Of a stretch of DNA of 64,000 nucleotides, positions 13,301-25,791 are shown in pieces. The position numbers and the translations under genes are program-made. The notes beneath the pieces were generated by a model, which searched no databases, was not told the DNA's origin, and saw only the letters and a list, made by a program, of their open reading frames with translations. Source of the DNA: Meloidogyne chitwoodi (lineage: Eukaryota > Nematoda > Chromadorea > Rhabditida > Meloidogynidae); NCBI GenBank assembly GCA_015183035.1, contig JACZZP010000017.1:1736001-1800000 (forward strand), read 5' to 3'. Numbering within the stretch: the stretch's first letter is position 1; every line of letters starts with the position of its first letter.

Positions 13301-16300
13301 ATAAAAGAAAAATTCAAAATCAGAACGAAAATAAACTTGAATAAAAGAAAATACAAAATCAGAATGAAAATAAACTTGAATAAAAGAAAAATACAAAATC
13401 AGAACGAAAATAAACTTGAATAAAAGAAAATACAAAATCAGAATGAAAATAAACTTGAATAAAAGAAAATACAGAAATCCAAATTAATATTCAAAATATA
13501 ATTAACAAAAAAATTTACCAGTAAGAAATATTGCTGCTACAGAGATATAAATCAAAAAAGGAGGAGATAATTCAGAAATTCCCGGTTGTACCAAAAATAA
13601 AATTGCACAAACAACAAAAGCAAATGCAGAAACAAAAATATCAATAAAAACGCCGGAATAACGATAACGTGGACGGTGATGATTATGATGAGAAATAATT
13701 AATTGAGGAGAAGTTTTTGATTTATTATTATTATTATTTGAGTTGTTTGGGTGAATAGAAGGTTTTTGTTGGGAAAGGGCAGCAGTAACACTATGACCAC
13801 CAATAGTATGTTGAAATTGGGTACTTAACTAAAATATTTAAAATTTTAATTAAAGAAAATACAAAAATCAGAATTAAAATAAACTTGAGAATATAAAAAA
13901 TAATTTAACCTGTCTATGCTTCTCAATGCCTGTAGGAACAGTGCGTGCAGTAGAATGTTTCTCAGAAGAATCACCAGCCGCAAAATGGGCACGATATTCA
14001 TTTTCAATATCACGTTGATTAAAATTTAGAGTCCAACGATTTAATGACTAATAAAATATTAAATAAAAATTTAATAAAATAAAAAAACCTTTTGATGCAT
14101 CCAAAAACCTTTAGCAAAAGATCCATCAGCACTATGAATGACTTGTGCCAATCTTTGATCAAAATCACGATGATCAGTATCAAACCGAGTAAGTGAAGCT
14201 GCGTTATGGTGATGAGATATTGCTGTATCTAGTCCAGCGAGAGAAGCAGTGGAGTGACAACCAATTTCAGAACCGAGTTCCTTTTTAATTTTAAATTTAA
14301 TAAATTTTATTTAAAATTAAAAAAACCTGTAAACCAGAACTTCTTGACCCTCTCCCACTATTATTAGCGCTACTTTCATTTGCAAGGTCTGAAGATATTT
14401 TCCCTCCAATACGTTCAGCAGTTCGCCAATCAACATAACTACCATTTTTACTTGTTTTTTCTTTATATTGATACTGAAAATTAGAAGAAAAAAATATATT
14501 ATTTATTAAATAATTTTTTTAATTATTTATTATTTAAAAGAAAACTAAAAATAATAATAATAAAATTTAGAAAAATTAATTAATTTAAAAAAAACCATTA
14601 TTTGCTCATCATTTCTCCCATCTTTTCCATCGATTTTATCCTTCTTATAATTATCCAAAAAATCATTTCCATTTGTTTTAACAAGTGGAGGAGTATCAAC
14701 AACACTATTTGCTAATTTGTTAGAAGAGGGTGTATTTGAAGGAGGGAGAATTCCATCAGAATGTGTTAAAATTTGTAAAGATGTAGATTTACGTGTATCA
14801 TCAACAAGACGATTCTTTAAATTATTAAAATAATTAAAAAAATAAAATAATTAAAAAATATAAACCTGAATAAGATGTTGTTGTTTATATAATTTCTGTT
14901 GTTTCCCAAAAGCCCCCAATGCAGCAGAAATACTTTCATCAGTAGAAGATTCACCAATAGATGTTAAAACCTGTGCAGAACCTGTAACATTACTTGAAAG
15001 AAATTTATCATTTCCATTTTTATTATTATTATTAATTTGTTGTTGTTGATTTTCTAATGAACGATCTAATAAACGCATACGAAGAGAACCACCACCTCCA
15101 AATGCATGAAATTGTTGTATTGTATTATTATTATTTCCTATTAATTGTTGACTTGTTGTTGTAGTTGATGTACCAGTACGTGAAACTGGGGGTAATGAGT
15201 TTGTTTGAATAGTGCGTAATTTGTCTACTAATTTCTTAAAAATAATAAAAATACAATTTAATAGGTAAATTATTTATTTATTTTAGGTGAAAATACATGT
15301 TTTTACAAAAAATATAAACTTTAATGGGTTAATTTTTAGAAAAATACATTAAGAAAAAATATAATTCTTATTTTCAGAAAAAAACATAAAATAATTCTGA
15401 AAACACAAAATACTAATTCTGAAATTAATAATAATTCTGATTTTCAGAAAAAACACATGTTTTTGTTTACCTGAAAGAATAAAATACAAATTTCTCTTTT
15501 TCTAAAAATAAGAATGTTCTGATTTTCTTTAAAATACAATTTTGTATTTTTAACAATAAAAAAAGAAAGAAAAGAAAATACAAATTTCTAACCTTTCTAA
15601 AGCTTGCCTTATAAATTCCAGTTCCACTTTCTAAACTTGCAATTCCTACATCACCACGTGCAGAATCAGAATCACCAGAAATTGTATTTAAAAATTGACC
15701 ACTAGCAGATTCAAATTCTTTAGAACGCCCAGCAATAAAAAATGTTTTCATATCTTTATGGGATTCTCCCTTAAATAAAATTAAAATTTAATTAAATTTA
15801 AATAAATTATAACTTCTTCTAATATATAAGCATCATCTAAATAATCTGCAGTTTTTTCACTAATATGAACACGACCAGCAACACCCGTAGATTCCATTTC
15901 ATTAGCAAGAGTTACATCATTAGAAAATACATCAAATTTAAAACGTCTTGTTCCAACCATACCACACATTACCTTTTTTTAAAAAATAAAAATATAATTA
16001 AATTAAAAAATAAAAAGAAGTGTTTTTTGTATTTTTTAGTAAAATATATTTAAAAAATAATAAAAAAAACCTTTCCAGTATGTATCCCAACACGCATATT
16101 AACTGCTTGTCCTCTATCTAAATCAAATTGTCTAATAGCTATAATCATTGCTAATCCCATTTCTACACAACATTTAGCATGATCTAAATCTTTTATGTTG
16201 CAAAATAAATATATAAAAATAATAAACCTGCTCTAGGTTCGGGACAACCAGCAACACAATAATAACAATCTCCAAGAGTTGAAATTTTTTCCAAAGAACA

Positions 16301-18488
16301 ACGACCACATAAATAATCAAAACGACCAAATAAATCATTAAGTAAATTAACTAGCTCATCTGCTGATTTATTTGATGCCATTTTTGTAAAACCTGCAATA
16401 TCAGCAAAAAGTATTGAAACATCACTCATTAAATTCATTGTAAATGGACGAAATTTACGAACACCTAAAAAAATTTTTAAAATTTTTAAAAAGGTGAAGC
16501 AAATCTTTGAAATAATTTTAAAGCACATAAAATTTTTTATTTGTTTGGTTTTTAAAAATTTTTTTAGAAATTTTTGTTTTAAATTAGGTTTTGAAGCAAA
16601 TTTTCAAAACTGAAGCAACTTTTCAGAAAAAAGGTTTAAAACTGAAGCAAATTAAAAAAAAAATTAGATTAAAAATCAGAATTAAAAAAAAATAAATATA
16701 AAATCTATACCACCACCAGAAGAGGATAATCTTCCATTTGGCCCAGTCATAAGACCTCCTCCACCTGTTGTTGATTCACCAGCTGCACTAGATCGACCAC
16801 CACCAACTGTTGCATTTGATGTTCTGCAATTTGAATGAGATTCTAGTGAAGCAGAAGGACGACGTAATTCACTTGTTTCTTTTAATAATTCATCAGCAAC
16901 CTTAAAAAAAATTTAAAATAAATTTTTTGAAGCAAAAAAAATTTAAATATGAAGCAAATTAATTAATTAAAATTTAGAAATTGAAGCAAAATTCTAAAAA
17001 TAAATAAATAATTTTTTTAAAAAACCTTTTTAGGCATAACAGATTGAATCATATGATCTTTAAATTGTGTTTCCAATTCTAAATCTTTTCTTGCTAATAA
17101 TGATTGCCCAACTTTTAAAAATGTTTTGCGTTGTCTAACTTGTGTAAGTATATAAAGATGAATGCCAAGTAAATGAATACATAAATGTATTGCTGTTTTT
17201 GTTCCAGTACGAAAATGAACAACACCTTTAAAAATAAATAAATAATAATTTTTAAATAAAAAGTTGATAAAAAAGTCATCCCAAGTAAACCCTTTATATT
17301 TTTTAAAAATTGTTTCGTTTTAAAAATGAAGCACGTTTTGAAAAATAAAAAACTAATTTTTAAAAATATCTAATAAACCTGTTGATGTTGCAGGTGATGG
17401 GGCTGCTAACAATTCAAAAAAGAAAGAATAAAATCCACAAGAAATTATGCAAAGATATAGAGGAAATGGAATGACTGCATAAACTAGTAGAATAACCTAA
17501 AATTTATTTTTTAATTTTTTTAATGAAATTTAAAAAACCTGCATAGAAGTGGCCATACTAGCAATCGGTCCCATAAATGTTTCGGCACTTGAACAAATAA
17601 ATAAAGTAGTTAAACACAAAAGAAATGTACACAAAAATGATGTTGGTAAATAAAATCTTTGATAATGAGGTGAAAAGGAAGCAAACCATAACATTAAACC
17701 AAAAAGGAGAGAAAGAAGTGAAGCAATTAACTTTTTTTTAATAAATTAATTATTTAAATAAATTAATAGAAAAAAAATACCCAATGATATAATTGTGTTT
17801 GATTAAATATCCAAAGAAATAATAGCCAACTTAAACAACAAATAAGAATATATAAAAGTCCTGAACGAAATCTGTCTCTTAATAAAGGAAAAGAACATTT
17901 CCAATATTGAGTTTCTAATGTTGGAGAAGCAAATTGAGGATTCCACCTTTTAATTTAAATTTAAAAAATAAAAAAAATATTTATACCATCGAGCAGAAGC
18001 TCTTTCAAATAATGGAATCCTTCTTGGACTGGAAGAACGTCCACGAACCTATTTTAAGAAAAACAAATTTTTTTAATTTGTTTCAAGTTTTTTAAAACAG
18101 AAAAACAAGTTTAAGAAAAACATTTAAAACAAAACAATTTTTATGTTTGTTTTATTCTTTTATTTTTCTATTACTTAATTTATTTTAATTAAAAATTATA
18201 AATAAAAACCTCAACAAAAGCAGTATTTCTACCTCCACTCGATCCATTAGCTTGAAACTGTTGAGGGAGGAATGATTTTATTTCCTCAATTTCTCCTTTA
18301 GAAGAATTTATTATTGCATTAGCCAATCGATTTTCTTCACATTTTTCAAGCATTGCATCTGTTTCAATTGGTTCTACAGGGCTGTTACTATTATTAATTT
18401 CTTCATTTAAATTTTGTTGTTTTAATAATTTATTTTTATGTGATTTAGAAGCATCTTTTTGTGTTGATGATATTTTTGCTTCACTCAT
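10381..18488 (-). CDS. acy-1: membrane adenylyl cyclase, AC9/ACY-1 type
   Basis: Makes cAMP from ATP downstream of G-alpha-s at the plasma membrane. About 20 exons on the minus strand give the full class III layout: cytosolic N terminus (start at 18488), TM1-6 (about 18050-17100), the [18 protein letters not shown] signalling helix, C1 catalytic domain (about 16480-15780), a long Ser/Asn/Gln-rich C1b linker (about 15770-13840), TM7-12 (about 13830-12370) and C2 (about 12030-10381). C1 shows the metal-binding aspartates in [11 protein letters not shown] and LGDCYYC; C2 shows EKIKTIG (adenine-contacting Lys), [16 protein letters not shown] (Asp, and the Asn/Arg pair). All residues expected for activity are visible. 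Phrases such as [12 protein letters not shown] and QADWLLNNI match mammalian AC9, whose worm relative is ACY-1. Introns carry minisatellites and a hairpin. Orthology is inferred without a tree. Confidence 0.93.
12145..12185. other. short perfect-type hairpin in an acy-1 intron
   Basis: A 16 bp stem (AATGTTCCTTCCAGCC against GGCTGGGAGGAACATT, one mismatch) encloses a 9 base loop. It is markedly more GC-rich than the intron around it. It is short for a microRNA precursor; it could also be a tiny MITE relic. Function unknown. Confidence 0.6.
13261..13475. repeat. intronic minisatellite in acy-1, about 38 bp unit
   Basis: Four to five copies of a unit of about 38-40 bp combining ATAAACTTGAATAAAAG with ATACAAAATCAGAA. 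It occupies most of the intron between two TM exons of the cyclase. It joins the two words (ATAAACTTGAA and AAATCAGAA) that occur separately in arrays elsewhere in the window. Confidence 0.85.
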
Positions 18489-19599
18489 ATCATTAACAAA
18501 AAATAAAGTTTTTTAAAACAAAAGTAGAGTAAACATTCCGATTTAGCTAAATTTAAAAAATTATAAAAAAAGTAAATTTATAAAATTTTTAGGAAAAAAT
18601 TAATTTTCTAAAGGCACTAAATAATCTGCGTTGAAACCGAGGAAATGAAAGTGACATAAAGAAAACAATTTTGATAGTATTACTTAATTATTTTAATAAT
18701 TTCTGATACATATTTAATAAAATCAGATAACATTAAAATTAAATCAGAATAATTATTAGAAAATATCAGAAACAATCTAAAAAATATCAGAATAAAATCA
18801 GAATTAATTTAAAACAATTGAATATTTCACAATTAATTGATATAAAAATCAGAATTTAAACATTAAAATAATAAAAACATTAAAAAAAACAAAACATTCT
18901 GATTTATATAAACCACAAAAGACAAATATATTTTAACAAGTTGTATATATATAGGTATTTATATTTGTTATGTTTAAAATATAATTGTTTATATATATTC
19001 TGGACATATGGCAAACAATTGTTTAGAGGTTAAAAGAGAGAGGTGTTTTGTTGTGTTAAAAGAAGAAGCCTTTTTCTCTTTTTTCAATGCTTTTTTTTTC
19101 TTTTTCTTTTCTATATTTTTCTTTTTATAGACAAAAATAGAGAAAATAGAAAAAAATGGGAATAAAAAAAGAAAAAAATTTAAAAAAAGGAAAAGAAAAA
19201 ATAATGCTAAGAGATACTTTTTTTGTGCCAACAATAAAAAAAGAAAAACCACCCAAATTGAAATTTATTTTATTCAATTTTGAGAATATTAGAGTCACAA
19301 AATAATTATTTTAAATTTATATTAATTATTTTTTATTTTAATTTTTTTACTAAATAATAATTGAAGAAATTCAAGTATTTTTTACTAAAAAAAAATTAAA
19401 ATAAAATTGTTAAAAAAATAAAATTATTAAAATTTAAAACTTTTAATTCCCTTCTTTAAATTTATTTGATTTAAAAACAATTAAAAATAATTAAAATTTA
19501 TTTTTTTATCCATTATTAAAATTTAAAAAAAAAAAGAAAAGAATAGGTAATATTAAAAAAATAATAAAAACATTTTATTTAATTTTTCAAATGTTTTTT
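18489..19599. other. upstream region of acy-1 with pyrimidine/purine switch
   Basis: No gene seen. At 19070-19130 the plus strand is almost pure pyrimidine (CTTTTT blocks) and at 19135-19200 it switches to almost pure purine (GAAAA blocks), so the two halves are loosely self-complementary. 18700-18910 contains scattered ATCAGAAT words. Confidence 0.5.
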
Positions 19600-19854
19600 T
19601 CATCTCTTCAAAACATTTAATAATTCAGAAGAACAATAATTCTGTTTTTTCTGTCCTTTTTTAAAAACAACATTCCAATTAGTCTCTTTACTACAGTAAT
19701 AATTATCGCAACAAATACAAGCATTGGACATTGGATGACATTTTTCTCCTTTTCTATGACAACTTTCTACTTTATTATTAATTAAAATAATTAAAAAAAA
19801 TATTAAAAATATTATTTTAAAATTTCCATTTGATTTGAAGAACATTTTTTTCAA
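19600..19854 (-). CDS. small secreted cysteine-rich peptide, knottin-like spacing
   Basis: An 84-residue single-exon open frame. Residues 13-25 are a strong hydrophobic core and residue 31 is a plausible signal-peptidase site, so it looks secreted. The mature part has cysteines at 32, 39, 46, 48, 49, 54 and 74. Leaving out Cys46, the spacing C-x6-C-x8-CC-x4-C-x19-C fits the inhibitor-cystine-knot framework; the seventh cysteine is then unpaired, which is odd. The mature region is basic. Such peptides in nematodes can be neuropeptide-like, antimicrobial or secreted effectors; the sequence does not say which. Start is the first ATG, but the second Met at position 4 would also work. It lies alone between acy-1 and the four-TM gene. 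No homologue recognised. Confidence 0.55.
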   Translation of the reverse strand: MKKMFFKSNGNFKIIFLIFFLIILINNKVESCHRKGEKCHPMSNACICCDNYYCSKETNWNVVFKKGQKKQNYCSSELLNVLKR

Positions 19855-20956
19855 TTTTTTATTTTCTTTAAAATTTTCTAAAAAAAAATAAAATTAATTA
19901 AAAAAATAAATTTAAAAAATAAATTTGTTTTTAAATATTTTTATTATAATTTTCTTAAAAAAAATAAAATAAAATTAATTTAAAAAATAAATTTGAAGCA
20001 GAAAAATTTAGTTAATAATATTTATGTATTTAAAAAATCTTATGCAAAGGTTTTATTTAATTATTTAATATTTTGCTGTGGCGGATTAGAATATTAAAAA
20101 TTAAAAAAAAAAATTTATTGGAAATATCCGTAAAAAATTCCCTGAATCAATTAAATTTATAATAAAATTAATTTTTATTTTTTTTAATTTCCCCAATTGT
20201 TAGGAAGGAATAGAATGATTTTAAAAATATTTTTGCTTTACTTTTATATAGGAAAATTAAATATTATTTTTTAATTAAACAAACATTTAAATTGCAGCAA
20301 AATAAATTTAAATAAATATAAAAATTAAAAATTAAATTAAAATTAGTGGAAAAACTTTAAAAAAAACAAATAAGCAACTGGATCAGGAGAAATCCAAAAT
20401 TAGAAATAAAAAAAAATATTTTTAAAAAATTATAAATTAAACAAACAATTAAAATAAAGACTGCAAAACACAATTTAAAAAAAAAAAATTTTTTTTGTAG
20501 ACAATATTTTTTATAAAAAATAAATTGGGCATTTTTGATTAATATTATTTTTTTTAATTTAATATGTAGCTCAACTTTTCTGTGTCCTATTTATTTTAAT
20601 TAAATTAATATTTAATTATTGCAAATTTTATTTTAAAAAAAATTTATTAAAAAAAAATCTTTTTAATGAAAAATTTAAAATATTTAATATATTTGTACAA
20701 AATTAGCATTTAAAAAATTTTTTTTAATTTTTTAAATATATATTTTCTATTTTTAGTTTTTTTTTAATTTTTAAAAAATTGATAAATTAAAAAAAATAAT
20801 TAAAAAATAAAATTATAAAAATAATTTCCAGTAGCGATGCAATTAAAATAAAATGGCAACAATGTAAACAAAATATTAAAATAAATTATATTTTTATAAT
20901 TTAATTTTTTATTTAAAAATATTTTAAATTTAATTTAATTTAAAAAAAAATAAAAA
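19855..20956. other. AT-rich intergenic stretch, nothing recognised
   Basis: Very AT-rich sequence between two divergently transcribed genes, so it probably holds both promoters. No specific element could be identified. Confidence 0.5.
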
Positions 20957-22426
20957 ATGGAAGTAACTAAAAATTCTGTTCCTTCTTCTGAAAGTAGAAA
21001 ATCTGTTGTAAAAATTATTTTACCAACAAATAACAACAAATCAGAAAATTCAACAAACAAAGAAAATAAAAAATTTAATGAATTAATTGATGAAAAAAAG
21101 AGAAAAATAAATTATTTAATTAGAAGAATTTTTAAAAAGAGAAGCAGAAGAGGTAGCAATATTAGTGCAATTAGAAAGCAAACAACTAGAGAAAAGTTTG
21201 TTTATTTGATATTTATACATATAAATCAGAATTAGCTTAAAACAAAAACAGAATTATATCAAAACAAATGTAAAATTAATTAAAATATATCAGAATTCAA
21301 ACAAAACATGAATAATTTAAAAAACGCTTAATAAAAACAGAATTATATAAATATAAACAACATCAGAAGTAAAGTAAAACAAAAACATATAATAAAAGTT
21401 ATAGCAGAATAAAACAAGGAAAGAATCAGTATTTAATAAGAAAATTATCAGAATTAATTCAAAACATTATCAGAATTTAACAAAAACATTATCAGAATTT
21501 ACTAAGAAATTTATCAGAATTAAATCAAAACATTATCAGAATTAAATCTAAACACAAAAATTATTTCAGAATTCAACCTCGTTATTTGACACTTGAACCA
21601 TTGTGCTGTCTATCTTCTTGTTTAGTTATTTTAAACAAACAATTAACTAATTTAAAATTATTTTATTTCTAAGGTCAGAACTGGTTGCCATTTCATTGCT
21701 TTTCTCGAGCTATTTTATGTTTTAATTGTAGGAATAGCAATAACATTGCGTTTATATGATAGTGGACATTTAAATTTTTGGAGTAAATTAAATAGTGAAG
21801 ATTTTAACTACAATAAAATTGTATGAAAATATTTATTATTTAAAAATTAAATTTTTAAAAATTATTTCAGAATTTTAATTTTAATAAATATTTAGGTAAT
21901 GCACCAAACAATATTATACACCTTTTCTTTGTTTGCTACTGTCACACTTATAATGGCATTTTTGTTAATTTATGGATTATTTACTTTCGAAAGAATATAC
22001 CTCAAAAGTATAAAAATAAAAATTAATTTAAATTTATTTTTTTAAAAAAAGTTCATTGGCATTTTGATATCATTTCTCTAATTTTAAATTCAATATTCTT
22101 TATAATGTAAGCCAAAATAATAATTATTATTAAATATTTAATTAAATTATAATTTATATTTAAATTTTTTTTTTTTATTTTAAGGTATACAATTTCCCTT
22201 ACAATAGAATGGACAGTTAATAATTGGAAATTGGCAGATTTGCTTCTGGTTGTAATATTTAGGATTAAAATAAATTTTTTATAAATTAATTATAAAATAA
22301 TAAATTTTAAAGATAATAGCTTTTGTTTTACAAATTCCAATACAAATTTGGGCTATTACTGTTGTGAAAGGTTGTTATGATTTTTATGTGCTGCTACACG
22401 TATTTATAACATTGGCAGAAAAATAA
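20957..22426 (+). CDS. four-transmembrane protein, function unknown
   Basis: Five or six short exons join in frame: 20957-about 21195, about 21676-21821, about 21896-22008, about 22052-22108, about 22185-22249 and about 22311-22426. The N-terminal 80 residues are cytosolic-looking, Lys/Arg/Ser-rich. Four hydrophobic segments follow: FIAFLELFYVLIVGIAITL, LYTFSLFATVTLIMAFLLI, IISLILNSIFFIM and a last one around IIAFVLQIPIQIWAITVV, which is followed by KGCYDFYV. A TG-C-HF-x(2)-FLE start to TM1 and a final IP-x-Q-x-W-x(5)-V-x-GCY segment recall a family of small four-TM nematode proteins of unknown function (of the DUF7027/LAPTM-like kind), but that link is from memory and tentative. Start chosen at the first ATG after AT-rich sequence. 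The coding order and splice phases are good. Confidence 0.65.
21280..21560. repeat. intronic ATCAGAATT repeats
   Basis: Loose tandem copies of a unit containing TTATCAGAATTAAATCAAAACA in intron 1 of the four-TM gene; the better-conserved copies lie at 21435-21550. Confidence 0.6.
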
Positions 22427-22563
22427 TTTAAAAATATTTAAAAAACAATCAACTCTCAATTTTTAAATATTTTAATAAAAATGACTAGAAATAATATTAT
22501 TGAGCAAAATAAAAATAATTGAGGATCGATAATTTTTATAGTATTATAATAATTTTAAATTAT

Positions 22564-25500
22564 TTATTTTGTATTATTAATTCTTATTTCTGTTTCCGAA
22601 TTACCACCATTAGGGGAAAGCAACTTTTCAGATAATTCTGTTTCGTCTGGTTGTTTCTTTAGTTGTCTACGCTTTAACTGTAATAATAAAATTCTGATTG
22701 TTTTTTGTATAAATGTTTGATTATTTTACACAAATAAACCTAGTTTTATTAATCTGTTTATTAGGATAAAACAACTTGTTCGAAATAAGTTCTGAAAATA
22801 AAAACTTTTTCAGAACAACTTGTTTTTCCAAATACGTTTGTAATAAACAAAACATTATTTAAATGTTTAAAACAAAACATATTTTATAAAAACATGTTTA
22901 AATATCTCACCGTTTGTACAATGTTGTTAGACGTGTTTTTAGTAAAATGTGGATTTTGTTGTTCAAACTCTAAAATTGTTGAATCTTCACCTTTAACTAG
23001 TATTTTTCTTTGTTTGTTACTATCATTTGAAAGGTTAGAAGAAAAAGCATCTTTTAATTTAAAAATTTATTAAAATAATAATTTTTAATAATTACTATTT
23101 ATGCTTTTCTGAGCAATTTTTATTATTCCCTGACCAGCTAATGACAATTTTCCATTTCTTCCATTATTTAAAATTACTCTACAGTTATCATTATCTGTGT
23201 TATTAAATTTCTCTTCAGATCCAAAAGATGAAGGTGGTGTTTCCTAAAATTATTTTTTAAATATATTTTTAAAATATATTTAAAAAATAATACCTTTTGT
23301 GTTTCAGGTTGTAAATCACGCTCCTTACCTCCTCGAGGTATTGAAGATCTGTCTGTAGATGCTCTATGTTTTTTATTTGAATTAAAAAACGCAAAAAATC
23401 GTTTGGGACAGCATTGGCCAAACTTTAAAAATTATTTTAAAAAATAAATAAAATTTTTCTAATTTCTCACAGTCTGTAAAAACTCGTGTCTAAAAAGGTT
23501 TGACATTGTAGCATAAAGTAAAAAATTAACAGAAGAATTAAGTAAAGAAAGAAAATCTAAAATATTCGAAAGTTGAGCCATTGCAAAACGAACCTAAATT
23601 TTTAAATTATTTAATTTAATATAATTTTATTAATATGAATACTTGTGGTCTAACTCCAATCCATACAACAAGTATGCCTTGTGGAAGTTCAGTAATTAGA
23701 AAGACAGCAACAATAATCTATGAAAAAAGTTTCTAAAAAAGTGAAGCAAAAAGTTTCTAAAAAAAGTGAAGCAAAAAGTTTCTAAAAAAAGTGAAGCAAA
23801 AAGTTTCTAAAAAAGTGAAGCAAAAAGTTTCTAAAAAAGTGAAGCAAAAAGTTTCTAAAAAAAGTGAAGCAAAAAGTTTCTAAAAAAGTGAAGCAAAAAG
23901 TTTCTAAAAAAGTGAAGCAAAAGTTTCTAAAAAAAATGACAAAAAACTTCTAGGAAATTTTCATTCTAAAAATTTCTCAAGAACAAAAAATTAATTTAAA
24001 AAAATAAACTCACAGTCAACATTGCTGTTGTCCTTTCAGCCTGTGCTTTGTTAGATGTTCCGCTACTAGAAGCTGTAGCTCCCTTATCTATTACTGACTT
24101 TTCTTTCCCATAATTTTGTGTTGGCAAAGAAGAAGGAGTTGGTTGTTTAGCACATTGTAGTCTATTTCTAAATTAAAAATAAATTTTTTTAAATTAATAA
24201 AAAAACACAAACCTTCTCTCACGTGCTTCAACAAGCATTCGAACAAGTAAAGTCATAAAAATAGTTAATAAAAGGCAAGGCACCAATTTTAAAATAAGAC
24301 CTATTTTTTATTAAATTATAATATATTTTTAAATATTTACCAGCAATCCAGAAACTAAAACGTTCCCAAGTGCAATTCCAAAAACTTGGTTGGTTTAACA
24401 CGTAAGCATCAACCTTCTAAAATTTAAAAAACATTAATCATTGAAATGTTTTTAAAAATACTAACCAAATTAGGTTTATCATAAAATGATGCAAATTTAG
24501 AGCCATTGGAAAGACAAATATCGGGTACAGGTAATTCACCTTTGTAGAATATCTAAAAGAATGTATTAAAAATAGATTTTTGTATTTCAAGTTTATTTTT
24601 TGTATTTCAGGTTTATTTTTTGTAGTTCAAGTTTATTTTTTGTATTTAAAGTTTATTTTTTGTACTTCAAGTTTATTTTTTGTACTTCAAGTTTATTTTT
24701 TGTATTTAAGGTTTATTTTTTGTAGTTAATTTATTTTATATGTAAATTCATATTTTTACCTGATATCGAAGCATATTAGGTGCTGAACCAACAGCTGCTA
24801 TTAATATTGCTGCAAAAATGGAAAAAGATGCTGCTTTATAAGTATTTAAACGAGGCCAATTTCGAGAAGAGTTTGAACTGCTTTTTAATACAAGATACCT
24901 AAAAAATTAAATTTTTTAAAGATAAATTTAATTTAAAAATTTTCATACCTTAAAATAGCCATATTGACAGTAATCCAAAGAGAAGTAGAATGAAATAAAA
25001 CAGAAAAAAGAGCATAAGAATAAGTAAACACAATCCAGGTAAATGTAAAATAAAGTGGATGACAAAGTTCAATCTTAAAATTAAAATATTGAAAGTAAAC
25101 TTAAAATACCTAAATAATTAATTCCGAAATAAGTTTTAAGTAAAAAACACAAGAACAAGTTTTATAAATGTTCTGATTTAAAAATCAGAATAATATAGGT
25201 ACTAAAAGAAAATTTGAAAATACAAAATAACAATAGTAACAACAAAAATAAAAAACAATAGCAACAACAAAAATCAGAAAAACAACAGTAACAACAAAAA
25301 TCAGAAAATAATGAATTTGTTCAAAAAAATCAAAAAACACAAATAGTAGATTATAAATATAAAAACAAACAATTTAATTTCTGATTTAAAATTCCGTAAA
25401 TTCTGAAAATTAAAATAAACTTACTTGTTTATAAATAAAGTAGGAAGCCATCAATAAACCGTCACAAATAGCAATACCAATAAGAAAAAGATTAAAAGGA

Positions 25501-25791
25501 TTTTTTCTCATTTTTGGCCTTTAAAAATTTTTTTTTTAAATTTAAAAATATTTTCAAATAAAATAACCTTAATAAAATAATAACAACACAAATATTAGCA
25601 ATAAAACCAATAATACAAAGAAATTGGTGAATTATTTTATGAAAAGAGTCATAACTTTGAGAAAGTGAAGATAATAGCTAAATTAATATTTATTAAATTT
25701 AAAAAATATAAAAATATTATAAAACCTTTTGATAATAAATTTGAGATTGTCTAAGTGTTTCTTCATCCAAATCTGTACAAAATCCTGACAT
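22564..25791 (-). CDS. DMSR-type neuropeptide GPCR
   Basis: A plasma-membrane receptor of the myosuppressin/FMRFamide-like peptide class (nematode DMSR group). About ten minus-strand exons join in frame from the Met at 25791 to the stop at 22564. TM1 follows an N terminus of about 45 residues; TM2 includes NPFNLFLIGIAICDGLLM; TM3 ends TVNMAILRYLVLK; TM6 is TAMLTIIVAVFLITELPQG and TM7 is ILDFLSLLNSSVNFLLYATM followed by SNLFRHEFL. The phrases ITELPQG and LNSSVNFLLY are characteristic of DMSR-type receptors. A Cys in the extracellular loop region (LCHPLYFTF) and Cys/Trp-rich loop 2 (WFCNWNCTW) fit a disulfide-linked receptor. The C-terminal tail is long, Ser/Asn-rich, with a CC pair (FGQCCPKRF) that could be palmitoylated. 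Two introns are full of minisatellite. Which dmsr paralogue it is cannot be told. Confidence 0.85.
23727..23935. repeat. 24-25 bp minisatellite filling a dmsr-like intron
   Basis: About eight or nine near-identical copies of GTGAAGCAAAAAGTTTCTAA plus an A-run. The array takes up most of the 296 bp intron 23718-24013 of the DMSR-type receptor. Copies differ only in A-run length and one lost A. Confidence 0.9.
24575..24735. repeat. 20-21 bp minisatellite in a dmsr-like intron
   Basis: About seven copies of a unit close to TTTGTATTTCAAGTTTATT, with point variants GTAGTT, GTACTT and TTTAAG. It shares CAAGTTTATTTT with the array at 1806-1975 but has a different period. Confidence 0.85.
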
